DNA of 28,895 nucleotides from Russula earlei (taxonomy: Eukaryota; Basidiomycota; Agaricomycetes; Russulales; Russulaceae). The stretch is from contig JAGFNK010000631.1 in the NCBI GenBank assembly GCA_025769875.1, positions 1 through 28,895 on the forward strand, in the 5' to 3' direction. The notes under the pieces were generated by a model. That model saw only the letters and a program-made list of their open reading frames with translations. It was not told the DNA's origin and made no database searches. Shown one piece after another: positions 19,552 through 28,895 of the stretch; position 1 is the first letter of the stretch; every line of letters starts with the position of its first letter. The position numbers and the translations under genes were made by a program.

Positions 19552-21283
19552 CTATGCTATCTTTACCGACTATCCCACGAGAGTTGTCAACAACGTCATC
19601 AGACGACTTGATTTGGGATGTACCAACCTGAGCATACAATGAGTCCACCACCTTGCTTACTTCCTCCAGCGTCTCGATAGCAGTGCCATATGTGTCCTGA
19701 TAACATCAATGAACAAATAAACGGAACTCGGTCATTCCGACAACGCACATCGGTGTCAGCATCATCGAATACAAGCAAGCATCCACGTCCTTGGTCTAAT
19801 ACACCGTGAAATACCTTGTCCAAGATCATCTGGGAGAGTCTATGGCGAGAAACAACAATCAATACGGACGAAAGAGGCGTGTGTGGAAGACAGGAGTTTA
19901 CTTTGCTTCGACGTCTTGTCGTCCCTGTCTGACTTGCTGTGCAACGTATTCGACCTCCACGACTGAGTACGGCTCAACGATGCGCAGGAGATTCTGCTCG
20001 AGTAACGTATCGTATAGCGCAGCCAGGTGCGATCGTATCGTCGGGTCGGATGACAACTCCTCGCGGTAGTCGCGCAGCGTCTGCTCAAACGCGGCTAGGT
20101 CACGCGTCTGATGGGCACGGGCGACGGCGCGCATGCTTTCCACGTCACGGAGTTGCGCATATTTGAGAGCAAGTTTGATCGACAAGAGCGAGTTGACATC
20201 CTCAGGCTGAACAGACGCCAGCCAGTATCATCAGTAGAGTAGGGGAAAAGGGGGAGGGAAATTACCAGGTTGAGCATGACTTTGCAAAGGAGCATGTATT
20301 TGAGCGCGCCGAGCGCCGATGGGTCGTCCTGGGAACTCAGATTTTCGAACGTCTCATAAAAGTAAGAGTAAGCTGTGGTATAGTCCTTGTCCTCGGCGTG
20401 TAGGATCCCAGATTGCAAGTCCAGCGCAGCTTGGAGTTGTGGAGGGCAGTAAATCGAGTTTGCAGCAGTGCGCGCAGACGTCAACGAGGACTGTTAGATT
20501 GACTATAAGGTATGTATGTCAGACGGCGTTGTGTGAGAGGCACGCACTTTGGCCTTGGCGAGGTTGCCGATCCCGCGGTATACGCGTGATTCTAGGAGGT
20601 GGACCTCTGTGAGGATCATCTTGTCGTCTAGTCTCCGTAACTCCGTCAAGAGAGTCTCAATCAGCGCAAGAGCAGGTTTATGTTGCTGAGTCTCCAATTG
20701 TCTTCAGAAGCGATCGCCGAGCTAAGCGACAAGCAAGAGGCGACAAAGTCTAGACTCACAAGCTGATCAGCCGTGTCTCCAGACTTTGTTTCAAAAATAT
20801 GCGCTTCTCGCGTTGGGCCCACTTGATGTTGTCACTGAGGACCGCGATTTGAGTTTGCTGACTATTTGGAATGCCGTTGAAGAGAGAAAGTAGATTGCGG
20901 ACTTGATGGAGAGTGTCAGCATTGCAGACTCGTGAGTCAAGTGAAAGACGCAGCACTCAGTTTAGCGGTTTTAGCCTTTGCAGTGGACGATAGGAAAGAG
21001 CGCGATAGGGTGACGACCTCTGCCAGCCCTTGCGCATTTCTAAACAAGTGGAAAAATGAAAAAAATCGAACGCCACAGGCAATGGGCATCCGACGCGCAC
21101 ATACTTCTGGTCTCTGTACAATTCTCCGAGTTTGATCAAAGCCGCCTCTTGATCCCGAAGCTCGTCGGGTTCCACGGTTGATTTTGCAGCCTGTAGGATC
21201 TGTTTGTAGATGGCCTCACGCCTTTTCGGGTTTCCTGTCCCGAGAGATTCTGCCTCTACCAGTAAATCTGTTGCGGAGGACAT
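19552..21283 (-). CDS. RPN6: 26S proteasome regulatory subunit Rpn6 (PSMD11)
   Basis: Rpn6 is a lid subunit of the 19S particle; its solenoid and PCI domain clamp the lid to the base and 20S core. Nine exons give 421 residues, almost the human length: 21283-21105, 21039-20957, 20901-20760, 20701-20548, 20490-20266, 20206-19902, 19839-19749, 19696-19628, 19569-19552. All introns are GT-AG, 52-65 nt. Diagnostic segments are [60 protein letters not shown] and [17 protein letters not shown] (PCI domain, C-terminal half), then [10 protein letters not shown]. The last exon is only 18 nt (SVKIA and stop). I chose the start [14 protein letters not shown]; an in-frame ATG at 21308-21310 would add nine residues. 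Head-to-head with RPN7. Expected in nucleus and cytosol. Confidence 0.95.
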
Positions 21284-21407
21284 TGAGGTCAAGAGAACGA
21301 TACGCGCCATCGCTCACGCTGACGCGTGCGTCGCAATCACGCACAGAAACGCCGGGTTAGGGTTGGTTTGTCTTACGCGTTCGCAACAACAATCGACTCT
21401 TGAAGCC
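21284..21407. promoter_or_regulatory. Shared promoter region of RPN6 and RPN7
   Basis: Only 124 bp separate the two start codons (97 bp if the longer RPN6 start is used). The gap is CpG-rich and contains GCTGACGCGTGCGTCGC, a partly palindromic patch with TGACG/CGTCG-like half sites, and one TTAGGGTT telobox-like motif. No TATA box is visible. A bidirectional promoter is inferred from the geometry; which factor binds is not known. The yeast Rpn4 site GGTGGCAAA is absent. Confidence 0.6.
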
Positions 21408-22790
21408 ATGGCGGAAGAGAATGTCCTCCCAATTCCCAACCTTGCACTACCACAAGAGTGCTTCGTGCTCCAGCAGTCATCTCTCTCACATCTACATGAC
21501 ACTGCCCGTTCTGCACTACTCCGAGGTATCGAGGCCGACCAAATGGCGCCTTACTATCGCCTCGTCGTCGCGGCGAACGTTCTCCCTTTAGATCAGGCCT
21601 TGCTCGACAAATTAGAGGGTCAAAATACCGCAGAGCTGGAGAGGCTGGACAAAGTTCTCAAGGAGGCAGAGGAGACGGAGGGGGAGAGTGACATCGCCGA
21701 CGCGCTGCGGGCCAAGGCCAGCTACCTCACAAAAATCGGAGAGAAGGTGCCACATTCGCTGCTTCCCCAGGCCACCGGTCTCACCCCATGTATTCAGGAA
21801 AGGGCGGTCGAGGCCCAGCAGCTCGCTCTAGAAAAGACCGCCGGCGTGGGTTCACGGATAGACATCGTCCTCTCCCTCGTCCGCATCGGCTTCTTCTTCA
21901 GCGACACTCAGCTTATCTCTGCCAACCTCACAAAAGCGGACGAATTTGTTGAGAAGGGCGGCGACTGGGACCGTCGCAATCGCCTCAAAGTCTATCGCGG
22001 CCTTCACCTTCTCTCCATCCGCCAATTCAAACCCGCAAGTGCGTTGCTCATCGACGCGCTCTCGACGTTCACCGCGACGGAGCTGCTGTCTTATAACGAC
22101 TTTGTGTCCCTCACGGTCATTGCTGGCACACTCACCTTGAACCGCGTCGATCTCAAGAAGAAGGTCCGGGTGTCCTCCTCACTAATCCCAGTTGAGAGGA
22201 TAAAGCTGATCGAGGAACCCCAGATCATCAGCGCCCCGGAAGTCATTAGCGCGCTACCAGAGTTGCCCACACTTGCCGACACCACAAAGAACATTTATGA
22301 TTGCCATTACGACAAGTTCTTCGTCGCGCTCGGTAAGCCGTACTGTAGTTCGATTGTTCACGGCCCTGACACCCCCAATGTATTCAGCGACCCTTGAACA
22401 GACACACCTTCTGCCCTCACGCCTCCTTGCACCACACGCCCGCTTTTACGTCCGCGAGATGCGCATCCTTGCCTATGCACAATTATTGCAGTCCTATTCC
22501 TCCCTGACGCTTGAGTCCCTCGCGCATGCCTTTGGTGTCACTGTTGACTTTGTTGACAAGTACGTCATCCGGCCCGGCGTCTATTTTTTGCTCAGCATCT
22601 GATGTATCATGCTTATAGCGAACTGTCGCGGTTTATTGCATCTGGACGGCTACATGCTACCATCGATCGTGTGCACGGCATCGTGGAGACAAATCGGCCT
22701 GCAGTGAAGAATGCACAAACAGAGACGGTGATCCGCAAGGGTGACATCTTGCTCAACAGCATCCAGAGACTAAGCAAAGTGCTATACTAG
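21408..22790 (+). CDS. RPN7: 26S proteasome regulatory subunit Rpn7 (PSMD6)
   Basis: Rpn7 is a PCI-domain lid subunit of the 19S proteasome. Four exons, 21408-21746, 21798-22332, 22388-22559 and 22619-22790, give 405 residues, within the usual 390-430. The N-terminus ([19 protein letters not shown]) is followed by MAPYYRLVV, the helical repeat region ([54 protein letters not shown]) and the PCI part ([63 protein letters not shown]). It ends [10 protein letters not shown]. Introns are 51, 55 and 59 nt, GT-AG; the first has a length divisible by three and no stop, so unspliced RNA stays open. The start ATG lies in a good context (GCCATGG). Divergent from RPN6 and convergent with VPS11. Confidence 0.95.
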
Positions 22791-22938
22791 GCGTGTGGTG
22801 GTATTGTATTAGGATCATGTATCACGTTCCACACGTTCCTCTCATCATGCGGCCTCATGGACCACGTGGGCTGCAACCCAGGATTCCTAATACTGTCCGT
22901 CAAATGTGAAGAAACGCTAGAGGGTCGAACAGGAAATA
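22791..22938. other. Convergent intergenic gap RPN7/VPS11
   Basis: The 148 bp between the two stop codons must hold both 3' ends. No canonical AATAAA is seen on either strand, which is common in fungi. Overlapping 3' UTRs are likely. Confidence 0.6.
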
Positions 22939-25900
22939 TCATGTCGTTACGTCAACTATTCTCGGCCTGTTCAGCACGCCTCGACCGAACGCCGCGGCGA
23001 CAGCACGGAATCCATTCTCTTTGACATCTGCCAAAAAAAGGTCGTGTTGGTCGGCCAGTCGTTCGTTGTTTCGACGAATTTCCTGTATGACGCCATGTGC
23101 GCGCACACAAAGCGGGCACTCGGTGTCATGATCACCCAAGCATCTACGAGCGAAACAGTCAGCCACAAGAGGGGAGTTTTGGCGAGGAGGCTGACCGCTG
23201 GTGGAAGCTGTGATTACACATGAAGTGGATGCTGGGGAGGTCCAGGTGCCCGCCGCACTGTGAGCATTGCGTGGCGTGGAATAGACGCGGGTTGTCCGGA
23301 TCAGAGAGTTCCTCGACTTGCTTGAGTTTCGTGGCCGTCTCGAGCCGATACGACGCCGTCAGCTGCTCATCCTGCACAAGCCCACGAATATATAATAATA
23401 ATAAAAAAACATGAGGGAGATCATGATCGTACTTGAGCAACCCAAGAAAGATCAAACGCACAGTATGCACCTCCTCGCGCGCCGTCCGTATGCACGCGAG
23501 CAGCCAGTCCTTCACGAGGCCCACGCTCGCCACCTCGTTCCTGCAAAGCACCTGCACGACGGCGAGCGGGGGCATGATCGCGCGCTCTTCGATAACGCGC
23601 AGCACCTCAGCGAGGTCTTGCGTGTGCCTGGATACCAGCTCCGGCGCAGACGTGAAGAAGCGCAGCGCGAGCTTGTACAGCTGCGGCGCCGCGTCGCCAT
23701 ACTGCGCGAGACAGCGCATGACTTCCGCCCCGGCGGCCGCCTCGCCGCGCCGGTCCTGCTCCATCCAGAAGCGCAGCACGTCCTCGTGCATCCCGAGGCG
23801 CTCCCAGAGGAACACAAGCCCCGCGGTGAAGAACCGCGTGGCGCAGAGGATCAGCGCGTGCGTCGGGTCGTACGGCAGACGGTCGGCGGCACGTAAGAGC
23901 TGTAGCGCCTTGTCGCGCAGCGCGTCTCCGCGCGCGCCATCGCCTGCTGCGGAGGCGAGCGTCAGGTACAGCTCGAGCAGCGTGTTCCAGACGGCTTGCT
24001 GGTCTGCCGCCTCGGAGGTGTCCTGGACAGTGGCGTCGCCCGAGCCGCCTGCAGCGGCACCATCCGACCCGTCGATGCTCTGGCCCCACCGCCGCAACGC
24101 GACGGCCTCGAGGAAGACCAGGAGGTGCTCCCGATGCCCGACGAAGTTTGCAAAGTAAAGCCGTGGGGACGGTCGCTTTACGAAGGGGGACGCCACAAGA
24201 AGCGTTGAGGGCGGTGAGGGCGCCCGAGAGTCGTCGAGCGTGGCTTCACGCCGCGGGGCGCGTTCGCTCGGGCGAGCCGTTCTAGATGAAGCAGCAGAAG
24301 AAAGGGGCGGATCGGTGGCGGAGACGGGCGACGGGGGTGCAGGTGCAGCGGCAGGGCCACGGAGGGCCAAGTAAGAGAGGTAAGACACACCGCCGGTAGG
24401 CTTAGAGGTTGATGATCGCAATGCATCGGGTTCGGAGAGGACTGAGTCAGTGCCAGCGCAAATCTCGATGAGTAGTTGAGTGGTTTCATTAGGTAGTGCT
24501 GCCACCAAAGCGCGGCCGTATCGTGCCAGGTTATTTTCCGTCTGAGACAATTAGCGACAGTTATTGGAATATGTGTCCTGCTTACTGCTTCTGGCCCCAG
24601 GCGCCGCAGATACGCCAATGCGTCATTAAAGTGTCCCGTGTCCTCGATTTGGATGCGAAGATAGTCCTCGTGACGCGACCACCTCTTTGCAAGATACGCC
24701 GCATGCTCGAAGTATCCAGCTTGACGGCACACGCGAATTGCGGTATCAAGATCGAACGGCAGTTCGTCGGTACCGTTATCAGCTGTAGCGCCACTACCGC
24801 CACGTTTTGACTCGGTTTTGATAAAGCTGTCAAGCCGCGCAGCGTCCTTAAGTTTCGTGTAGGTGTTGAGCAGGAGCGTTGTATGATCTGAGTTGGCTAC
24901 TCCGAGCGAGTGGAGTTCTTGCAGATACGTGACGAGGTTGTGAATACGCTGCGCATCTAAAAACTAAGCCGCCGTCAGGACTCGCTCATGCTGGGAAATG
25001 TGGTTGCAGGATGATACTTTGCGAATGACGTAGCTCGGTTGAACATAGCCAATTGTTTGAAGATACTGCTGCATGGCTGCGTCGTAGTCTGGCTTGGCAT
25101 ACAAGTAATCGCCATACTGTCGGTGGATGTCGGCTAGGCTTTCCTTGCTCATCTGCTGCGTCTTTGCGATGTCCAGTGCCAATACATAGTATCCCCTGCG
25201 GTAAAGCATACCCAATTTCGTGGCGGTGGGTTTCTCTTGAAGACACGAGAGTTTTCCGTCGTTGGATAGCACATATATGTTACCCCATTGCGAAAAAACC
25301 TCCCTTACCCCTTCTGTGAATGCCTCACTGTGTGCCACAAATTTGTTCTCGAGATCAAAAACTGTGACTTTGGTGACCTCGGTGTCGCTCACACCCATGT
25401 TTCGGGCTGCAAAGCTTCGAATGGTTGCAGATGCAGAGGTCGCATTGGCAGTGAGGGGTGGCGAGACGATGACAAGATAGTTCAAGTGAGTGTGCACGGA
25501 GGTCTTGGGACCTGAATACAGCGTTGGCTGGAGAAGGACGGCGACAGTCAACGCGTACCTTCGTATGCATACGAGGAGCCCCGGTGCTCCGCGCCACAGA
25601 TATAGATCGCCTCGTCGCGCGCGACAACCATATCGCGGGCCTTCCAGTCCATGACCGCACACCCCAACGCAGCCCCGGCCTCATGCACCTCACTCGCCGA
25701 ACCCCCACTCCCGCGGCCAGATGCCTGATACACCAACACGCGATTCGTGGTCGCGATGAAGAGATAGAGCGCCGGGGTCTCATCCGTAGGCTCACGAAAG
25801 CCGAGGGCCGTGACGGGCTCTGTGGAAGACTCATGCACGGTGCGGGACTTGGGGATGGCGGTGAGGGATGTGGAACCCGAGAGGACGGATTGATCGAGAT

Positions 25901-26590
25901 GTCGATAAAGGACCACCGTGCCGTCACCGAGACCGATGGCGAGAAACTCAAGGCCAGCAGAGAGGGCAATAGAAGTGACCTATCGATGGCAACTGTAATT
26001 GGTACATGGTAAAGTAAAAAAGATTTCTCTCAAGACGCACGGGGTGGGGGCGATTGCCCGTCTGCACTTTGGTGGAGCGTAATAAGGTCGGCGCGCCGTT
26101 TTTGTCTATCTTCTCCAAGTGCCAAATTTTGAGAAGAGGATTCCGGACGCCGTCTTCTTCCTGTAAACTTCAACGTCAATATTATCTAATGAATACGGGT
26201 GAAAGGAAGCAAGGCACGGACGCCGAGAGTCACAAGGAACCTGCGCCTCTCCACCATATGTGTTACACGTCCACGAACATGCGCGATCCAACTTGAGACG
26301 GACTCGAATTCTTCGTTAAGCAAATGCACACTCCCGTGCATGTCCGCAACAATTACGCCATATGTAGAGGATGCGACAGTTGAAATTGAGGTCGTGCCAC
26401 GCAAGACATGCGGGCTTTCAGCAAGGTCATGTGCGTCTCTGACGGGCACGACGTCGAAGAAGGGGAACTGTCTCCACTACAAGCCATATCAGAGTGCTGT
26501 GAAGATGCGTGATATGGCACGTACGCCTGGCGCAAAGGTAGTCTGCGACGGTGCTGTCGGATTTGAAGGCGTCGGGGGTGCGAGCGACAT
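22939..26590 (-). CDS. VPS11: Vacuolar sorting protein Vps11 (Pep5), HOPS/CORVET core subunit
   Basis: Vps11 is a core scaffold of the HOPS and CORVET tethers in endosome-vacuole fusion. Nine exons give 1064 residues: 26590-26525, 26476-26222, 26160-26041, 25979-25559, 25511-25018, 24963-24586, 24541-23462, 23371-23196, 23143-22939. The N-terminus has WRQFPFFDVVPV and beta-propeller repeats (about 1-370). A helical solenoid follows (DIHRQYGDYLYAKPDYDAAM, CRQAGYFEHAAYLAKR, DTGHFNDALAYLRRLGPEA). The C-terminal RING-H2 has Cys974, Cys977, Cys990, His992, His995, Cys998, Cys1006 and Cys1009. A Pro/Ala/Ser-rich insertion at about 639-690 precedes YFANFVGHREHL. Introns are 44-61 nt except the seventh, 90 nt, in frame without stops; without splicing it would add 30 residues before the RING domain. 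The second intron has an unusual GTCCGT donor. Head-to-head with ATP18. Confidence 0.95.
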
Positions 26591-26739
26591 GCTGAGGTGC
26601 TCAAGGGGGACGGCACGCATCGGGCCGGTCACGCGCTCTCGGCTTTGGCCGCAGATTTCCCACACCCTTCAAGGCAACACCACTGCCGATGCGATGCCGC
26701 CGCGAAATCAAAAAGAACTGCATCCCTCCCCTCCCACCC
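26591..26739. promoter_or_regulatory. Shared promoter region of VPS11 and ATP18
   Basis: The 149-bp gap between the two start codons must drive both genes. It is CpG-rich, lacks a clear TATA box and has a C/T-rich stretch (CATCCCTCCCCTCCC) just before the ATP18 start, a common leader feature in fungi. Bidirectional use is inferred from geometry only. Confidence 0.55.
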
Positions 26740-27106
26740 ATGGCATTCTTCGGTCTCCGCAAGTTTCCTACACCCGTTAGTTCAATTTTTTGTCCCGATG
26801 GTTGATGGTCTCACTCGTGATCACTTGTCCAACTTCACGACTTTGATGCCCGTTCTGTGGTACGTCGTCTTAGGTTGCCCGGCCGTTGTGGCCCTTCGTT
26901 GCGGCTAGCTGCATCACATATTACCTCGTTTCCAAGTTGCAAGATATTGGCGTTCGCTGTGCGTCGTCTTTCTCATCCCAGATCTCTACCAAAACTCACA
27001 TTTGCTTTTCTTCCCTCTTTTTCTGCACTCACTCAAAGCCGAGGCATTCCGCAATGACCCGCGCAACCCATACGCGGCACAGATCGCAAAGGAGGCGCAC
27101 CATTAG
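26740..27106 (+). CDS. ATP18: Mitochondrial ATP synthase subunit J (i/j)
   Basis: Three exons, 26740-26775, 26874-26958 and 27039-27106, give a 62-residue protein, the normal size for fungal subunit J. Its start MAFFGLRKFPTP leads into VARPLWPFVAASCITYYLVS, a single membrane segment, and then KLQDIGVRSEAFRNDPRNPY and a basic tail ending EAHH. This is the typical arrangement: a single-pass inner-membrane protein in the Fo part of ATP synthase that helps dimerisation. Introns are 98 and 80 nt: GTTAGT donor with TCTTAG acceptor, and GTGCGT donor with CAAAG acceptor (phase 1). Because of its size and introns it is easily missed by ORF searches. Divergent from VPS11. Confidence 0.92.
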
Positions 27107-28709
27107 AGTTGTATGCTGCGTGTAATCCTGTGCTGCTCTTGCGCATTCTGCAATAGAAGTGTGTTTTTCGGTCCGCTCACCCAGACTTGCGCCCTCAAGT
27201 GAACTCCGACGTTGCGTGACCTTTTGCTACTGAATGCACGCTTGGCGCCCGTCAAGACCTTGGCCGTAACTACACCAAGGACCCAACTTGGACGGGAGAA
27301 TCCAATGTCCAGGTGGAGAAATTGGTAAAACTGAGTTTTATCGACACAGTCTATCTGGACGTCATTCGAGTTGAAGACACCTTGGACGGACGTAACGGAG
27401 AGGTGGGACTCGAGGGACACGTGAATCAACTATCCTTGATACCTTGAAGTTCGGAGCGCCCTTAGATTGTGTACCCACATCGAAATCCTCCCCATCCCGA
27501 AACAGATTTGGTATGCCCTACCAGGGTCGAGCATCGTCATATTCTGCGTCACGGTACCCCATGGAAAGGCTGATAATCATGCTTCCGTGACGAGGGGCGG
27601 GCGCGCTGTTTAAACCCCGTGCCTTGAGGGAGGGCCGCGTGACACGTCGAGGTGACTGATGGACGTGTGATCGAGCAGGATTGGCAAACCGTCGGAGAGA
27701 GCGACCCCCGCGTGATCCTGCTTACGTATCGCCACGTTGCACGTTGGCTGATCGCTGCCTTTTCCTTGAGCGCCACAGGGCGGCAAGCGTTTCTGCGCTC
27801 TGCACAGATTTCCACAATGTCAGTGGGATGCAGTCTACCGACGTTCTTGCCCTATGCAGGTGTACTACCGTACGTACTCCAGTCAATGTTTTCAGTGCTT
27901 TTGGAGAAGGAGAAGATTGTGTGGTGTGGCATACGCCCTCATAAAGGTAGATAAGTGGATTGCGCACATCCACATTTGTATTTCGATGACCAAGTACGAC
28001 AAGACTTCGAATTATAACATTTGAAATATGCAACAGTATTGCCTCCTCAAGCGAGGTACGGCCGCAAGGCGACGCACCGAGTAGGGTGAAGGGGTGTTTG
28101 GATGGCGAGGGATGATGCTTGGGAAGCTGCCCTGTTCTCAAGGTGGGATGATAGTGGGAGACGTTCTAGGCCATTGCCAGCGTTTCAACAGGGTATCGAA
28201 GATGCCATTCATCCATACCCACGGAACTAAAACGACGCTTCTGGCTGAGTGGGGAAAACTGTATCAGGGACACATCAATTCTGCGTAAATATGGGGCGAT
28301 AACGGACGAGGCTGAACATATATGTCGCGCCGCGACACGCTGGGGTCAGATGCATTGCAAATATGGTTATTTCGCTTGTTGGACTGCGTCACCACTGCGA
28401 TGTGAAATCTAATGACGGCGAAATGTCCATGGTGACGCCGACGCAGCCGCAGCCATCTTACACCCCACGATGAAGGTCGTGCCACTGGAGGTTAAAGATT
28501 AAAAAGTACCCCGAGTAGTGCAAACTCATCAATCCAGGTTGACAAGAACATGGTAGGCTCGACCCGTCCAGGCTCAGCAGGGCCGTACGTTACGGCTGAT
28601 GGTGGTACGAGATGTGGCATTTGAGAAGGGAAAATTTGTAGTAGAGAGTGGATGTTACGCGGGCGACGAAGGCTGGAGCGTGCAAGGACTGGTCTAGACC
28701 ACGGCGAAA
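27107..28709. other. Spacer without recognised genes
   Basis: Contains the ATP18 3' UTR and then open frames of up to about 140 codons on both strands (for example minus 27103-27429, plus 27652-27954, minus 27722-28141) that overlap each other and show no domain or coherent splicing. Nothing further is supported. Confidence 0.3.
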
Positions 28710-28895
28710 TCATAGGAGTTGCGCGGCGACAATGGCATTGCCGCCCGAGTATCCCTGGTGGGGACCCCAGTCACTGTCTCCATCTGAGCTGAGACACTAA
28801 ACAATCAAAATCTTATCTCTGTCTGCAGGCAGGGATTGCGGGGCAGGCACGAGAGGAACTAACCAAGAAAGGGATGGACCTTGAGATGGAGATAT
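28710..28895 (-). CDS. Possible 3' end of a gene running off the right edge
   Basis: On the minus strand an exon fragment (28864-28895, ISPSQGPSLS), a GT-AG intron of 75 nt (28789-28863, GTTAGT donor, GTCTCAG acceptor) and a last exon (28710-28788) would encode a C-terminus rich in Asp, Gly and Ser, DSDWGPHQGYSGGNAIVAAQ, then LL and stop. The splice signals and frame agree, but the piece is too short to identify. Confidence 0.3.

Noticed and set aside
19112..19642. 176-codon plus-strand frame
   Set aside because: It overlaps the RPN6 3' end in antisense and shows no recognisable feature.
23411..24158. Long plus-strand open frames (23411-23896, 23433-24158)
   Set aside because: They are antisense shadows of the GC-rich seventh exon of VPS11, which has the recognisable protein and consistent splicing.
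27103..28141. Open frames on both strands to the right of ATP18
   Set aside because: Mutually overlapping, without domains or coherent introns.

Overview
The window looks like nuclear DNA of a filamentous basidiomycete, probably an agaricomycete. The recognisable genes are eukaryotic housekeeping genes cut by many short GT-AG introns (mostly 44-65 nt, often with a CTGAC/CTGAT-like branch site). The gene families and the transposons (Ty3-type LTR elements, a hAT-like element, a DUF6532-like gene) fit that group. All identifications come from reading the translations; no database search was run.

Layout. Positions 1 to about 12,600 are a repeat-rich, CpG-poor block. A decayed Ty3/gypsy retrotransposon lies on the minus strand from its 5' LTR (6944-7439) through gag and protease to a reverse transcriptase that runs off the left edge. 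It has been used repeatedly as a landing site. A 3.3-kb hAT-like DNA element (2921-6220; 8-bp target duplication GTTGTTGG) sits in gag. A solo LTR (776-1740; duplication ATCAG) sits at the protease active site. The hAT-like element was itself hit by two well-supported solo LTRs (3508-3950, CATCT; 4495-5128, ACAAT) and perhaps a third (5637-6006, AACCC). A second solo LTR of the 776-1740 family, in the opposite orientation (10186-11145, GATCT), splits a multi-exon DUF6532-like gene (about 9790-12194).

From about 12,600 CpG returns. A small conserved basidiomycete gene of unknown function lies at 12995-13526, followed by about 6 kb (13.5-19.5 kb) in which I recognise no protein family, apart from a tRNA-like Pol III promoter patch near 14.8 kb. 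The right third is a compact housekeeping cluster: RPN6 (minus, 19552-21283) and RPN7 (plus, 21408-22790) are head-to-head proteasome lid genes; VPS11 (minus, 22939-26590) converges on RPN7; and ATP18 (plus, 26740-27106) is head-to-head with VPS11. Each head-to-head pair shares a gap of 125-150 bp. The last 1.8 kb holds only a possible 3' end of another minus-strand gene.

RPN6 and RPN7 proteins sit in the same 19S lid, so a shared promoter makes functional sense. VPS11 (HOPS/CORVET tethering) and ATP18 (mitochondrial ATP synthase) have no obvious functional link to them. I found no clear new biological system. The most informative part is the nested insertion record on the left, where each layer can be defined by its own target-site duplication.
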